Shown here: positions 1 to 6,368 of the stretch, piece after piece
Position numbering within the stretch: position 1 is the first letter of the stretch
Layout of the letters: every line of letters starts with the position of its first letter
NCBI GenBank assembly: GCA_003488005.1
Contig: DNND01000013.1
Location: forward strand, 68,601-88,668
Reading direction: 5' to 3'
From: Blastocatellia bacterium
GTDB taxonomy: Bacteria; Acidobacteriota; Blastocatellia; Pyrinomonadales; Pyrinomonadaceae
Length of the DNA stretch: 20,068 nucleotides
Program-made: the position numbers and the translations under genes
Notes under the pieces: generated by a model
Told to the model about the DNA's origin: nothing
Seen by the model: only the letters and a program-made list of their open reading frames with translations
Databases searched by the model: none

Positions 1-284
1 AGATGCTGGCGATCGGCCGCGCCCTGATGTCCCGCCCGCGGTTGCTGCTGTTGGATGAACCTTCGTTAGGACTCGCGCCGCTGGTGGTCCATACGATCTT
101 TGAAGCGATCGATGAGATTCGCGGCAAAGGAACGACGATTCTGCTGGTGGAACAAAACGCTCACGCCGCCCTGGGCCATTCCGACCGCGCTTATGTTTTG
201 GAAACGGGCCGGATTGTGATGGAAGGGCCTTCGAAAGATCTCGCCGCCGACCCCAGAATCAAAGAAGCCTACCTGGGCGAGTAG
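1..284 (+). CDS. livF: Branched-chain amino acid ABC transporter ATP-binding protein (LivF-like), 3' end only
   Basis: This is the C-terminal part of an ABC ATPase; the gene begins before the window and the first ATG at 3 is internal. The visible 93 residues contain a Walker B with catalytic Glu (LLLLDEPSLGLAP), the D-loop region and an H-loop-equivalent segment in which Glu and Gln replace His (LLVEQNAHAAL). The VEQN form of the switch region and the ending with GRIVMEGPSKDL are typical of LivF, one of the two ATPases of the high-affinity branched-chain amino acid importer (Liv/HAAT family). It would hydrolyse ATP on the cytoplasmic face of the membrane. Other Liv components would lie to the left. 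It ends 42 nt before the stop of the convergent DUF2442 gene. Confidence 0.85.
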   Translation, partial: MLAIGRALMSRPRLLLLDEPSLGLAPLVVHTIFEAIDEIRGKGTTILLVEQNAHAALGHSDRAYVLETGRIVMEGPSKDLAADPRIKEAYLGE

Positions 285-326
285 TCAGCATAGAAAGGGG
301 CGTCCACCTCACAACCCATCAAGAGA

Positions 327-629
327 TCAGTTACCGGCAGGAACAAGCTCCCAGCGCTTTGCGCGCAAGATCAATGCTTCTTTGAGTTGAGGCCAGTCGT
401 GCAAGGTAGCGGGATCAAAGTCAGCGCCATTCGGCCATCCTAGCGTGTGAACTTCCGGGTCTATTTGAACCTGATTGAAAATGCTTATATCCCGTAGCGG
501 TCTGTATAGCTCGCCCGCGAGCATTGGTTGGAAATCAATAATCTGTTCCGTCTGATCGTCGAAGGTGACTTGCAGTTTGTATGGACCCACTATGTTGAAG
601 GAAGTAACCCGGTAAATTGCGTGAGTCAT
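327..629 (-). CDS. DUF2442 domain-containing small protein
   Basis: A 100-residue protein covering one DUF2442 domain. Visible marks are the strand pattern YKLQVTFDDQTEQIIDFQPML, then LYRPLRD..IFNQVQID and the conserved WPNGADFDPATLH. A TGAGGT ribosome-binding site lies about 12 nt upstream of the ATG at 629. It begins 24 nt after the argH stop on the same strand, so it is probably the last gene of an argH transcript. DUF2442 proteins are often found beside DUF4160 partners in toxin-antitoxin-like pairs. No DUF4160 partner is adjacent here, so a toxin-antitoxin role is unsupported and the function is unknown. Confidence 0.8.
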   Translation of the reverse strand: MTHAIYRVTSFNIVGPYKLQVTFDDQTEQIIDFQPMLAGELYRPLRDISIFNQVQIDPEVHTLGWPNGADFDPATLHDWPQLKEALILRAKRWELVPAGN

Positions 630-653
630 GTCTCTTACCTCAATAGATCTTCT

Positions 654-2033
654 TTAAAGGGATTTGCGTGCGTTTACCAGTGCCTCAGCGACTCGCTCAG
701 GCGCGGTCCCGCCAACCTGTGATTTCGTGGCTAGTGTTTGTTCAAGCGTAAGGCATTCGAAGACATCGCTTTCAATTTTGTTCGACAGAGCGCCCAATTC
801 GTCCGCCGATAGTTCACCCAATTCGACGCCGTGCTCGATGGCCTTGAGAACTGCCTTACCTACAGTCTCGTGCGCTTCGCGAAACGGCACACCTTTGCGC
901 ACCAGGTAGTCGGCAAGCTCGGTGGCATTCAGCATTCCTTTTGTGGACGCGGCTTTCATTCGAGCTTGATGGAGTGAGAGATTTTCCAAAACGATCGTGC
1001 TGACTTCAAGACTGCCCGCCGTCGTATCGAACGCGTCAAACACCGCTTCCTTGTCTTCCTGCATGTCTTTATTGTAAGCCAGCGGCAAACCTTTCAACGT
1101 CGTCAACAACCCGGTCAAATCTCCGAAGACGCGCCCCGCTTTTCCCCGCACCAGTTCCATCGAATCCGGGTTCTTCTTTTGCGGCATCAAACTCGAGCCG
1201 GTGGCCACTGCGTCGCTTAACTCAAAAAAACCAAACTCGGCCGTCGCATAAAGAATGATTTCTTCCGCGAGGCGCGACAGGTGAACCATGATTAACGAAC
1301 AGGCGCCGGCAAACTCAACACAAAAATCGCGATCGCTGACCGCGTCAATCGAGTTGCGCGAAACGCTGTCGAATTCGAGCTCGCGCGCAACCGCTTCGCG
1401 ATCGATTGGAAAAGATGTGCCGGCAATTGCAGCCGAACCAAGCGGCAAAACATTCACGCGCCTGCGAACTTCAGCCAGTCGTTCTCGATCGCGAACAAGC
1501 ATCTCAAAATAAGCCAGACACCAATGCGCAAAGAGAATTGGTTGCGCGCGTTGCAAGTGGGTGTAACCGGGCAGCACCGTCTCGACTTCTCTTTCCGCGA
1601 GATCAAGGAACGCTTCCTGGGTGTGCTGCACGCGCTGGGACAATTGATCAATCGCATCTCGCAACCAAAGACGTAGATCGGTGGCGACTTGATCGTTGCG
1701 GCTGCGACCGGTATGCAACTTTCTTCCCGGCTCGCCAATCATTTCGACCAACCGAGCTTCGACGAATGAATGTATGTCTTCGGCGGGTTCGTCAAAAAAC
1801 TCAGCGCGGCTGGTAGCCTCGTCGAGTATTGCTTGCAGGCCGGCAACAGTTTGCTCCGCCTCTTCCGCAGTCAACACACCCGCGCCTCGCAATCCATTGC
1901 AATGAGCGATGCTGGCGCGAATGTCTGCCGCAAACAGTCGCCGGTCGAATGCGAAAGACGAGTTGAACTTCGCAAACGACGGATCCGCCGCGCCGGTAAA
2001 CCTTCCGCCCCAAAGTTTCTTGTCCAATGTCAT
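654..2033 (-). CDS. argH: Argininosuccinate lyase
   Basis: Last step of arginine synthesis: argininosuccinate is split into arginine and fumarate in the cytoplasm. The 459 residues match the usual family length. The fumarase/aspartase superfamily signature GSSLMPQKKNPD is at about 279-290, with catalytic Ser near 281. HTGRSRNDQVATDLRLW (107-123) and GYTHLQRAQP (156-165, with general-acid/base His159) are also typical. The ATG at 2033 gives the standard N-terminus KLWGGRF. It is divergent from argR across a 91-nt gap carrying TATGCA half-sites, so ArgR control is likely. It reads opposite to the other arg genes and has the DUF2442 gene 24 nt downstream. Confidence 0.96.
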   Translation of the reverse strand: MTLDKKLWGGRFTGAADPSFAKFNSSFAFDRRLFAADIRASIAHCNGLRGAGVLTAEEAEQTVAGLQAILDEATSRAEFFDEPAEDIHSFVEARLVEMIGEPGRKLHTGRSRNDQVATDLRLWLRDAIDQLSQRVQHTQEAFLDLAEREVETVLPGYTHLQRAQPILFAHWCLAYFEMLVRDRERLAEVRRRVNVLPLGSAAIAGTSFPIDREAVARELEFDSVSRNSIDAVSDRDFCVEFAGACSLIMVHLSRLAEEIILYATAEFGFFELSDAVATGSSLMPQKKNPDSMELVRGKAGRVFGDLTGLLTTLKGLPLAYNKDMQEDKEAVFDAFDTTAGSLEVSTIVLENLSLHQARMKAASTKGMLNATELADYLVRKGVPFREAHETVGKAVLKAIEHGVELGELSADELGALSNKIESDVFECLTLEQTLATKSQVGGTAPERVAEALVNARKSL

Positions 2034-2124
2034 TTCGTGTGTCCTTGACCGCCAACCATCTTAACTGCTAGTTTATGCATCTATGCAGTGGTTATGCAAG
2101 TGGCTTGCATAGAAGTGGCAGAAA
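2034..2124. promoter_or_regulatory. Divergent argH/argR promoter region with candidate promoters
   Basis: This 91-nt gap separates argH (leftward) from argR (rightward). For argR, TTGACC at 2045-2050 is a good -35 but the best partner, TAGTTT at 2069-2074 with an 18-nt spacer, is weak. For argH on the minus strand, TTGCAT (2094-2099) and TAAACT (2070-2075) are also 18 nt apart. Both assignments are tentative. Either promoter would overlap or abut the TATGCA half-sites, so a repressor bound there could silence both directions. Confidence 0.4.
2074..2111. promoter_or_regulatory. Putative ArgR operator (tandem ARG boxes)
   Basis: Four copies of the half-site TATGCA lie within 38 nt: TATGCAT at 2074-2080, TATGCA at 2082-2087, TATGCA at 2093-2098, and its complement TGCATA at 2106-2111. 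The last two form a perfect inverted repeat, TATGCAAG-TGG-CTTGCATA (2093-2111). ARG boxes are about 18-bp imperfect palindromes, often in pairs, bound by ArgR hexamers. The enterobacterial half-site is TGAAT-like, but TGCAT-type half-sites are known in some GC-rich bacteria. The position next to argR and between arg genes makes autoregulation plus argH control the simplest reading. Binding is inferred. Confidence 0.65.
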
Positions 2125-2538
2125 ATGCGAAAAAGCCTGCGGCAAAAGAAATTACTGAGTCTGGTGCGCGCCAAGCCGTTTGCGAACCAGGCGGTGTTGC
2201 GCGACTCGCTGGAGCAGGCCGGGTTTGCGACCACGCAGTCAAGCCTGTCGCGCGACCTGGAAGAGTTGGGCATTGTAAAGCATCGCGGCCATTACGCGAT
2301 CCCGAAATCCGAGAGCGGCACGGCGCGCGGTCTGCTGAGCCTGGACTTGTCTGGCGAGAATCTGGTGATAGCGCGAACCGAACCCGGGCTGGCGTCAGGC
2401 GTTGCAGTGGAGATTGACGGCGCCGTTATTTCTGAAATCGTTGGAACCTTGGCGGGCGAAGACACAATCTTCATCGCGGTGCCCGATGCCAAAGCGCAAC
2501 GCGTGGCGATGAAAAAGATTTGGAAGCTATTTGGATGA
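2125..2538 (+). CDS. argR: Arginine repressor ArgR
   Basis: A transcription factor of 137 residues, slightly short for the family (about 150). The winged-helix N-terminal domain (about 1-65) carries the recognition segment TTQSSLSRDLEELGIVK, with the near-invariant Ser-Arg at 42-43. The C-terminal oligomerisation and arginine-binding domain shows GVAVEIDGAV and GTLAGEDTIFI (107-117); the family motif is GTIAGDDT. The linker is short. It would bind ARG boxes as an arginine-dependent hexamer and repress arginine synthesis genes. It heads the rightward arg cluster, and its own upstream gap holds TATGCA half-sites. The ribosome-binding site before the ATG at 2125 is weak, but the N-terminus aligns well from there. 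Confidence 0.93.
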   Translation: MRKSLRQKKLLSLVRAKPFANQAVLRDSLEQAGFATTQSSLSRDLEELGIVKHRGHYAIPKSESGTARGLLSLDLSGENLVIARTEPGLASGVAVEIDGAVISEIVGTLAGEDTIFIAVPDAKAQRVAMKKIWKLFG

Positions 2539-2540
2539 GT

Positions 2541-2597
2541 GTCAGTAGTCCGTTGTCAGTTGTTAGTTGCAACTGACTACTGACTACGGACCACGGA
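2541..2597. repeat. Inverted heptamer array between argR and argG
   Basis: Four 7-nt units of one sense (GTCAGTA, GTCCGTT, GTCAGTT, GTTAGTT; 2541-2568) are followed by four of the opposite sense (CAACTGA, CTACTGA, CTACGGA, CCACGGA; 2570-2597). Positions 2548-2591 fold into a 44-nt hairpin pairing 19 of 22 positions. It ends 12 nt before the argG ATG, so an RNA hairpin could affect argG translation or transcript stability. There is no U-tract, so it is not a classical terminator. Confidence 0.85.
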
Positions 2598-2609
2598 CGG
2601 AAACGAACA

Positions 2610-3809
2610 ATGGTGGATACAAAAATCAACAAGATAATTTTAGCCTATTCCGGCGGACTCGACACATCTGTCATGCTGCGCTGGATTAGGGAACGCTATG
2701 ACTGCGAAGTTGTTTGCTACTGCGCCGATGTCGGCCAGGGCGATGAACTGAGTGGACTCGAAGAAAAAGCGCTCGCCAGCGGTGCGTCAAAACTTTACGT
2801 CGAAGACCTGCGTGATGAGTTTGTCCGCGAGTACGTTTGGACTGCCGTCAAAGCGAACGCGATCTACGAGGGTGTTTATTTGTTGGGCACTTCCCTGGCC
2901 CGTCCGGTTATCGCCAAACGCCAAATCGAAATCGCGCAAAAGGAAGGCGCCGACGCAGTGGCCCACGGCGCGACCGGCAAAGGAAACGATCAGGTGCGCT
3001 TCGAACTTACTTACTATGCGCTCCAACCGGACATCAAGGTCGTCGCTCCCTGGCGCGAGTGGGAATTCAAAGGCCGCAGCGACCTGATCGCTTATGCAAA
3101 AGAGCACAACATTCCGGTAACCGCCACGCGGCAAAAACCTTACTCGACCGATCGCAACCTGATGCACGTTTCTTATGAGGGTGGAATTCTTGAAGACCCG
3201 TGGACCGAGCCGCCTGAAGATATTTTTCAAATGACGTGCTCTCCGGAAGCTGCCGCTTCCGATGCCGAATACATTGAGTTGTCGTTCGAAAAGGGCGAGC
3301 CGGTCGCAATCAATGGTCAGAAACTCGCGCCGGTTGCGTTGCTCGGAAGTCTAAACAAAATGGGTGGCGCCCACGGCATTGGCCGCGTGGATCTGGTTGA
3401 GAATCGTTTTGTAGGGATGAAATCACGCGGTGTTTACGAAACGCCAGGGGTCACGATTTTGCAGGCAGCGCATCGGGCGCTGGAATCAATCACGCTCGAT
3501 CGCGAAGTGATGCATCTGCGCGATTCGTTGAGCGTGAAGTTTGCGGAAAGCGTTTACTACGGCTTTTGGTTTGCTCCCGAGTTTGCGCTGATGCGTAAGC
3601 TGATTGACGACACGCAAGAGAATGCCAGCGGCGATGTTCGTTTAAAACTCTATCGCGGCAACGTCATCGTTGTCGGCCGCCGTTCGCCCAATTCGTTGTA
3701 CGACGAGAGTGTGGCGACGTTTGAAGCCGACACGGTTTACAACCAGCGAGACGCCGAGGGCTTTATCAAACTCAATGCACTGCGGCTGCGATTGGGGAAC
3801 AAGAATTAG
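2610..3809 (+). CDS. argG: Argininosuccinate synthase
   Basis: Joins citrulline and aspartate with ATP cleavage to AMP and PPi, giving argininosuccinate, the substrate of ArgH. The 399 residues are full length for the type I enzyme. The N-type ATP pyrophosphatase loop AYSGGLDTS is at 12-20. Family landmarks include the early segment YCADVGQGDEL, then HGATGKGNDQVRFE, YSTDRNLMHVSYEGGILEDP and the late GRRSPNSLYDESVATF. The ATG at 2610 follows a heptamer inverted repeat, with a GGACGGA stretch as the only Shine-Dalgarno-like sequence. The next gene starts 20 nt after the stop, suggesting one operon. If the pathway uses acylated citrulline, a deacylase must act before this enzyme. Confidence 0.97.
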   Translation: MVDTKINKIILAYSGGLDTSVMLRWIRERYDCEVVCYCADVGQGDELSGLEEKALASGASKLYVEDLRDEFVREYVWTAVKANAIYEGVYLLGTSLARPVIAKRQIEIAQKEGADAVAHGATGKGNDQVRFELTYYALQPDIKVVAPWREWEFKGRSDLIAYAKEHNIPVTATRQKPYSTDRNLMHVSYEGGILEDPWTEPPEDIFQMTCSPEAAASDAEYIELSFEKGEPVAINGQKLAPVALLGSLNKMGGAHGIGRVDLVENRFVGMKSRGVYETPGVTILQAAHRALESITLDREVMHLRDSLSVKFAESVYYGFWFAPEFALMRKLIDDTQENASGDVRLKLYRGNVIVVGRRSPNSLYDESVATFEADTVYNQRDAEGFIKLNALRLRLGNKN

Positions 3810-3829
3810 AATTGGTTAAGGCGGGAACT

Positions 3830-4921
3830 ATGAATACATCACCCGAACAAATCACGATTATCGAGGTCGATAAGATCGGATCAGCCACTTCCCCGCTCGG
3901 CCTGACCCGCACGATCGCAATTTGTCCATCGTCAAAGCCTCCGCTGGCGGGCGATGTGGTTGTGGTGCGCGCACTGACTGACAGCGCTACCTATAACATG
4001 CTTGAGTTGCCGAGTGGTCGGCTGGCTAAGATCAATCCGGGTGATGTTCTCGCCGGCGTGCTGGGCCGGCGACGCGCGTTGAAGGGTTTCATGGGCGATG
4101 TGCCCGCGACTGTCGCAATCGGCGATCAACTGCACTTGCTGAACATGGGCGGCGTGATCGGCATCAGCACCGGCCATCATTCGGGCTTGAGCGATGCGAT
4201 CCAGGTTGAGGTGCTTGGTTTCGCGTGTGACGAGAATGGCCGCAAGCTGAATATCGCGGACGCTGCTTTGCCGGTACAAACAGAACTCAGCGAAACCGCG
4301 CCAATAATAATTATCGCCGGCACCTGCATGAACAGCGGCAAAACCTACGCGGCTACGGAATTGATCAAACAAGCTACCCGTGCCGGTTTGCGCGTCGCGG
4401 CGGCAAAACTGTCGGGCATCGCTTGTCTGCGCGATACCCTGAACATGTCGGACCACGGCGCGATTGCCACGGCGAGTTTCCTTGATTGCGGGTTGCCGTC
4501 AACGGTTGGGGCCGCCGACCTTCCCTCCGTCGCCAAAACAATTATTGCTCGGCTCAATGAAAGTAACGTCGATCTGATTGTGATCGAACTCGGCGACGGC
4601 CTGCTCGGCGGATATTCGGTCGAAACGATTTTCGATGACGCGCAACTGCGCGAGGCTACCGCGGCGATCATCTTCTGTGCTTCTGATTACGTCGGTGCCT
4701 GGGGCGGAATTGAACTCATGCGCCGTCGCGGGATTGAAATTGACGTGATTGCCGGTTCGGTTACGGACGCGCAGATGGGCCAGGATTACATTGAGAAAGA
4801 GTTTGGCGTGCCCGCTGCCAACGCCCGGCGCGACGGCGCCAGATTGTTTGAACTCGTCCGACCGAAAGTTTCGAGTTTCGAGTTCCGAGTTTCCAGTTCG
4901 CTGGCCACGGCCGAGGCCTGA
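3830..4921 (+). CDS. Uncharacterised P-loop NTPase (DUF1611/BioD-like fold) within the arg operon
   Basis: A 363-residue protein I cannot name with confidence. The first 150 or so residues are rich in beta strands (for example GDVVVVRALTDSATYNMLEL and LLNMGGVIGISTGHHSGL). The second half is a P-loop domain: Walker A GTCMNSGKT at 164-172, a Walker B-like hydrophobic strand with acidic residues VDLIVIELGDG (247-257), and IIFCASDYVGAWGG. The order and spacing resemble DUF1611 and dethiobiotin-synthetase/MobB-like P-loop proteins, but this is only a fold-level suggestion. ATG 3830 is preferred to TTG 3812 because AAGGCGGGA precedes it. It sits between argG and argC in a tight operon, so a role tied to arginine metabolism is plausible but unproven. 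The last residues, from about 346 (VSSFEFRVSSS), are encoded by a heptamer array. Confidence 0.6.
   Translation: MNTSPEQITIIEVDKIGSATSPLGLTRTIAICPSSKPPLAGDVVVVRALTDSATYNMLELPSGRLAKINPGDVLAGVLGRRRALKGFMGDVPATVAIGDQLHLLNMGGVIGISTGHHSGLSDAIQVEVLGFACDENGRKLNIADAALPVQTELSETAPIIIIAGTCMNSGKTYAATELIKQATRAGLRVAAAKLSGIACLRDTLNMSDHGAIATASFLDCGLPSTVGAADLPSVAKTIIARLNESNVDLIVIELGDGLLGGYSVETIFDDAQLREATAAIIFCASDYVGAWGGIELMRRRGIEIDVIAGSVTDAQMGQDYIEKEFGVPAANARRDGARLFELVRPKVSSFEFRVSSSLATAEA
4868..4895. repeat. Heptamer array, left arm (3' end of P-loop gene)
   Basis: Four consecutive 7-nt units, GTTTCGA, GTTTCGA, GTTCCGA and GTTTCCA, with a degenerate fifth (GTTCGCT) following. They lie inside the P-loop gene's reading frame just before its stop. 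They are the reverse complement type of the array at 4955-4982, forming a 28-nt arm pair separated by 59 nt. Confidence 0.88.
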
Positions 4922-4947
4922 AAACATTGAAGAGCGACATTGGCAAT

Positions 4948-6003
4948 ATGAACACGAAACTCGAAACTCGAAACTCGAAACTGCGCGTCGGAATTTATGG
5001 TGGCTCCGGTTACGGCGGCTCGGAACTGTTGCGCATTCTGCTGTTGCATCCGAATGTTGAGATCAGTTTTGTGACTGCCAACGAACAGGCAGGCAAGCGT
5101 GTTGGCGAAGTTCATCGCAATCTTGCGGGCCTGACCGATCTTGTTTTCTCCGGAGCGCCTGATGGCCCGTCGTCGTTAACGGATGTCGATTGCGTTTTCC
5201 TGGCACTGCCGCATGGCCAGGCAATGGCTTTGGTGCCAACCTTGCCCACGCACGTAAAAGCAATTGATTTGTCGGGCGACTTTCGGCTTCGCGACCAACA
5301 AGAGTTCGAAAAACATTACAACCGCGCGCACACCGCAATGTCGTCTCAAGCGGAATTTGTTTACGGCTTGACGGAAACAAACCGCGAAGCGATTCGAAAC
5401 GCCAGGCTGATTGCCAATCCCGGTTGTTTTGCGACGGCCACGTTGTTAGGACTCGCGCCGCTCGCCGCAAAGGGTGCCATTAACGGCCGCGTTATTGTCG
5501 ACGCTAAGACTGGCTCATCCGGCTCGGGCGCCAAGGCGGCGGCAAACACGCATCATCCGCAGCGCATGAATTCGTTCTACGCTTACAAGCCTTTTAACCA
5601 TCAACATGTGCCTGAGATCGAACAGGAATTGCGCGCGATTGGCGATTGGACAAACGAGTTGGTTTTTATGACACACTCGCTGCCGGTGTCGCGCGGCATC
5701 TTTGCGTCAATCTACGTCGAAACGAACAGCGACTTTAGCGAACCACAGCTCCGCGAAATGTTTGCCGAGTTCTATCGCGATTCATTTTTCATACGATTGG
5801 TCGAAGGTTCGCCGGACATTAACTGGGTGAAGACGACAAATTTCTGCGACCTGGGATTTGCAACGCGCGGACGAAGCGTGGTTGTGTTTTCAGCAATCGA
5901 CAACCTGGTGAAGGGCGCCGCGGGTCAGGCGGTGCAGAATATGAATTTGATGTTTGGGCTGGATGAGAAAACAGGCTTGATGTTGGTGGGCACAAATCCA
6001 TGA
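4948..6003 (+). CDS. argC: N-acetyl-gamma-glutamyl-phosphate reductase (Bacteroidetes-like ArgC)
   Basis: Reduces N-acyl-glutamyl-5-phosphate to the semialdehyde with NADPH, after ArgB and before ArgD. Using ATG 4948 it is 351 residues; an upstream TTG at 4927 would add seven. The Rossmann motif RVGIYGGSGYGGSELLR begins at residue 13. The catalytic Cys160 lies in IANPGCFATATLLGL; CFAT in place of the more common CYPT resembles Bacteroidetes ArgC. THSLPVSRGIFASIY (242-256) carries the active-site His. Residues 3-12 (TKLETRNSKL) are encoded by a perfect four-copy heptamer array and precede the first beta strand, so they look like a repeat-derived extension. The stop overlaps the next start by ATGA. 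Confidence 0.93.
   Translation: MNTKLETRNSKLRVGIYGGSGYGGSELLRILLLHPNVEISFVTANEQAGKRVGEVHRNLAGLTDLVFSGAPDGPSSLTDVDCVFLALPHGQAMALVPTLPTHVKAIDLSGDFRLRDQQEFEKHYNRAHTAMSSQAEFVYGLTETNREAIRNARLIANPGCFATATLLGLAPLAAKGAINGRVIVDAKTGSSGSGAKAAANTHHPQRMNSFYAYKPFNHQHVPEIEQELRAIGDWTNELVFMTHSLPVSRGIFASIYVETNSDFSEPQLREMFAEFYRDSFFIRLVEGSPDINWVKTTNFCDLGFATRGRSVVVFSAIDNLVKGAAGQAVQNMNLMFGLDEKTGLMLVGTNP
4955..4982. repeat. Heptamer array, right arm (5' end of argC)
   Basis: Four perfect tandem copies of CGAAACT lie within the first codons of argC. They are complementary to the GTTTCGA units at 4868-4895, so the P-loop/argC junction can fold into a hairpin whose loop contains the P-loop stop codon and the argC start codon. 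Because 7 is not a multiple of 3, the array reads as a 7-residue periodic peptide in ArgC. Confidence 0.9.
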
Positions 6004-6368
6004 CTGAGCATGATTTCAAAGTTGCGCCTGTAAAACCAGAGATTTCGCTTGCCGATCTGGAAAAGGTCGACGTCCGGGTTGGCACGATCCTCGCTGTCGA
6101 AGAAGTTGCGGGTTCAGACAAGTTGGTAAAACTAACTGTTAACTTTGGCGACCGGCAGCGAACAATTTTTTCGGGCATGAAACAGGAACGCGACAACCCG
6201 GCCGAGATCGCCGGCAAGCAGGCGCTGTTTGTAGTCAATCTGGCACCACGAAAAATGATGGGACAAGTGTCGGAAGGAATGTTGTTCGACATAGGCTTTG
6301 CCGACGGCATCAAGCCGTGCCTGGCAGTGTCTGAGCAATCAATGCCTGATGGAGCGCGAGCAGGATGA
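6000..6368 (+). CDS. tRNA-binding OB-fold protein (CsaA / MetRS C-terminal-like)
   Basis: A 122-residue stand-alone tRNA-binding domain of the Trbp111/CsaA/MetRS-C family. Marks in order: ADLEKVDVRVGTILAVEEV (about 18-36), SDKLVKLTVNFGDRQRTIFSGM, then NLAPRKMMGQVSEGMLFDIG. The pattern DxRVGxI...SDKL..L...G...R.I.SGM...NL.PRK..G..SEGM is nearly complete. Members dimerise and bind tRNA; free-standing ones have unclear roles and some act as chaperones. The gene overlaps argC upstream (ATGA at 6000-6003) and argD downstream (ATGA at 6365-6368), so it should be translated with them. Some Bacteroidetes clusters have proC at this position. It shows no sign of being a cut-down MetRS, as catalytic domains are absent. 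Confidence 0.85.
   Translation: MTEHDFKVAPVKPEISLADLEKVDVRVGTILAVEEVAGSDKLVKLTVNFGDRQRTIFSGMKQERDNPAEIAGKQALFVVNLAPRKMMGQVSEGMLFDIGFADGIKPCLAVSEQSMPDGARAG

Noticed and set aside
327..629. DUF2442 gene as half of a toxin-antitoxin system
   Set aside because: No DUF4160 or other small partner gene lies next to it; it follows argH by 24 nt and faces livF on the other side.
1406..1816. Opposite-strand open frame of about 136 codons inside argH
   Set aside because: It is a shadow of argH in a codon-biased region, with no recognisable domain and no ribosome-binding site.
4927..4947. TTG at 4927 as the argC start
   Set aside because: ATG 4948 is closer to the conserved Rossmann start, and the extra seven residues have no family support; neither start has a clear ribosome-binding site.
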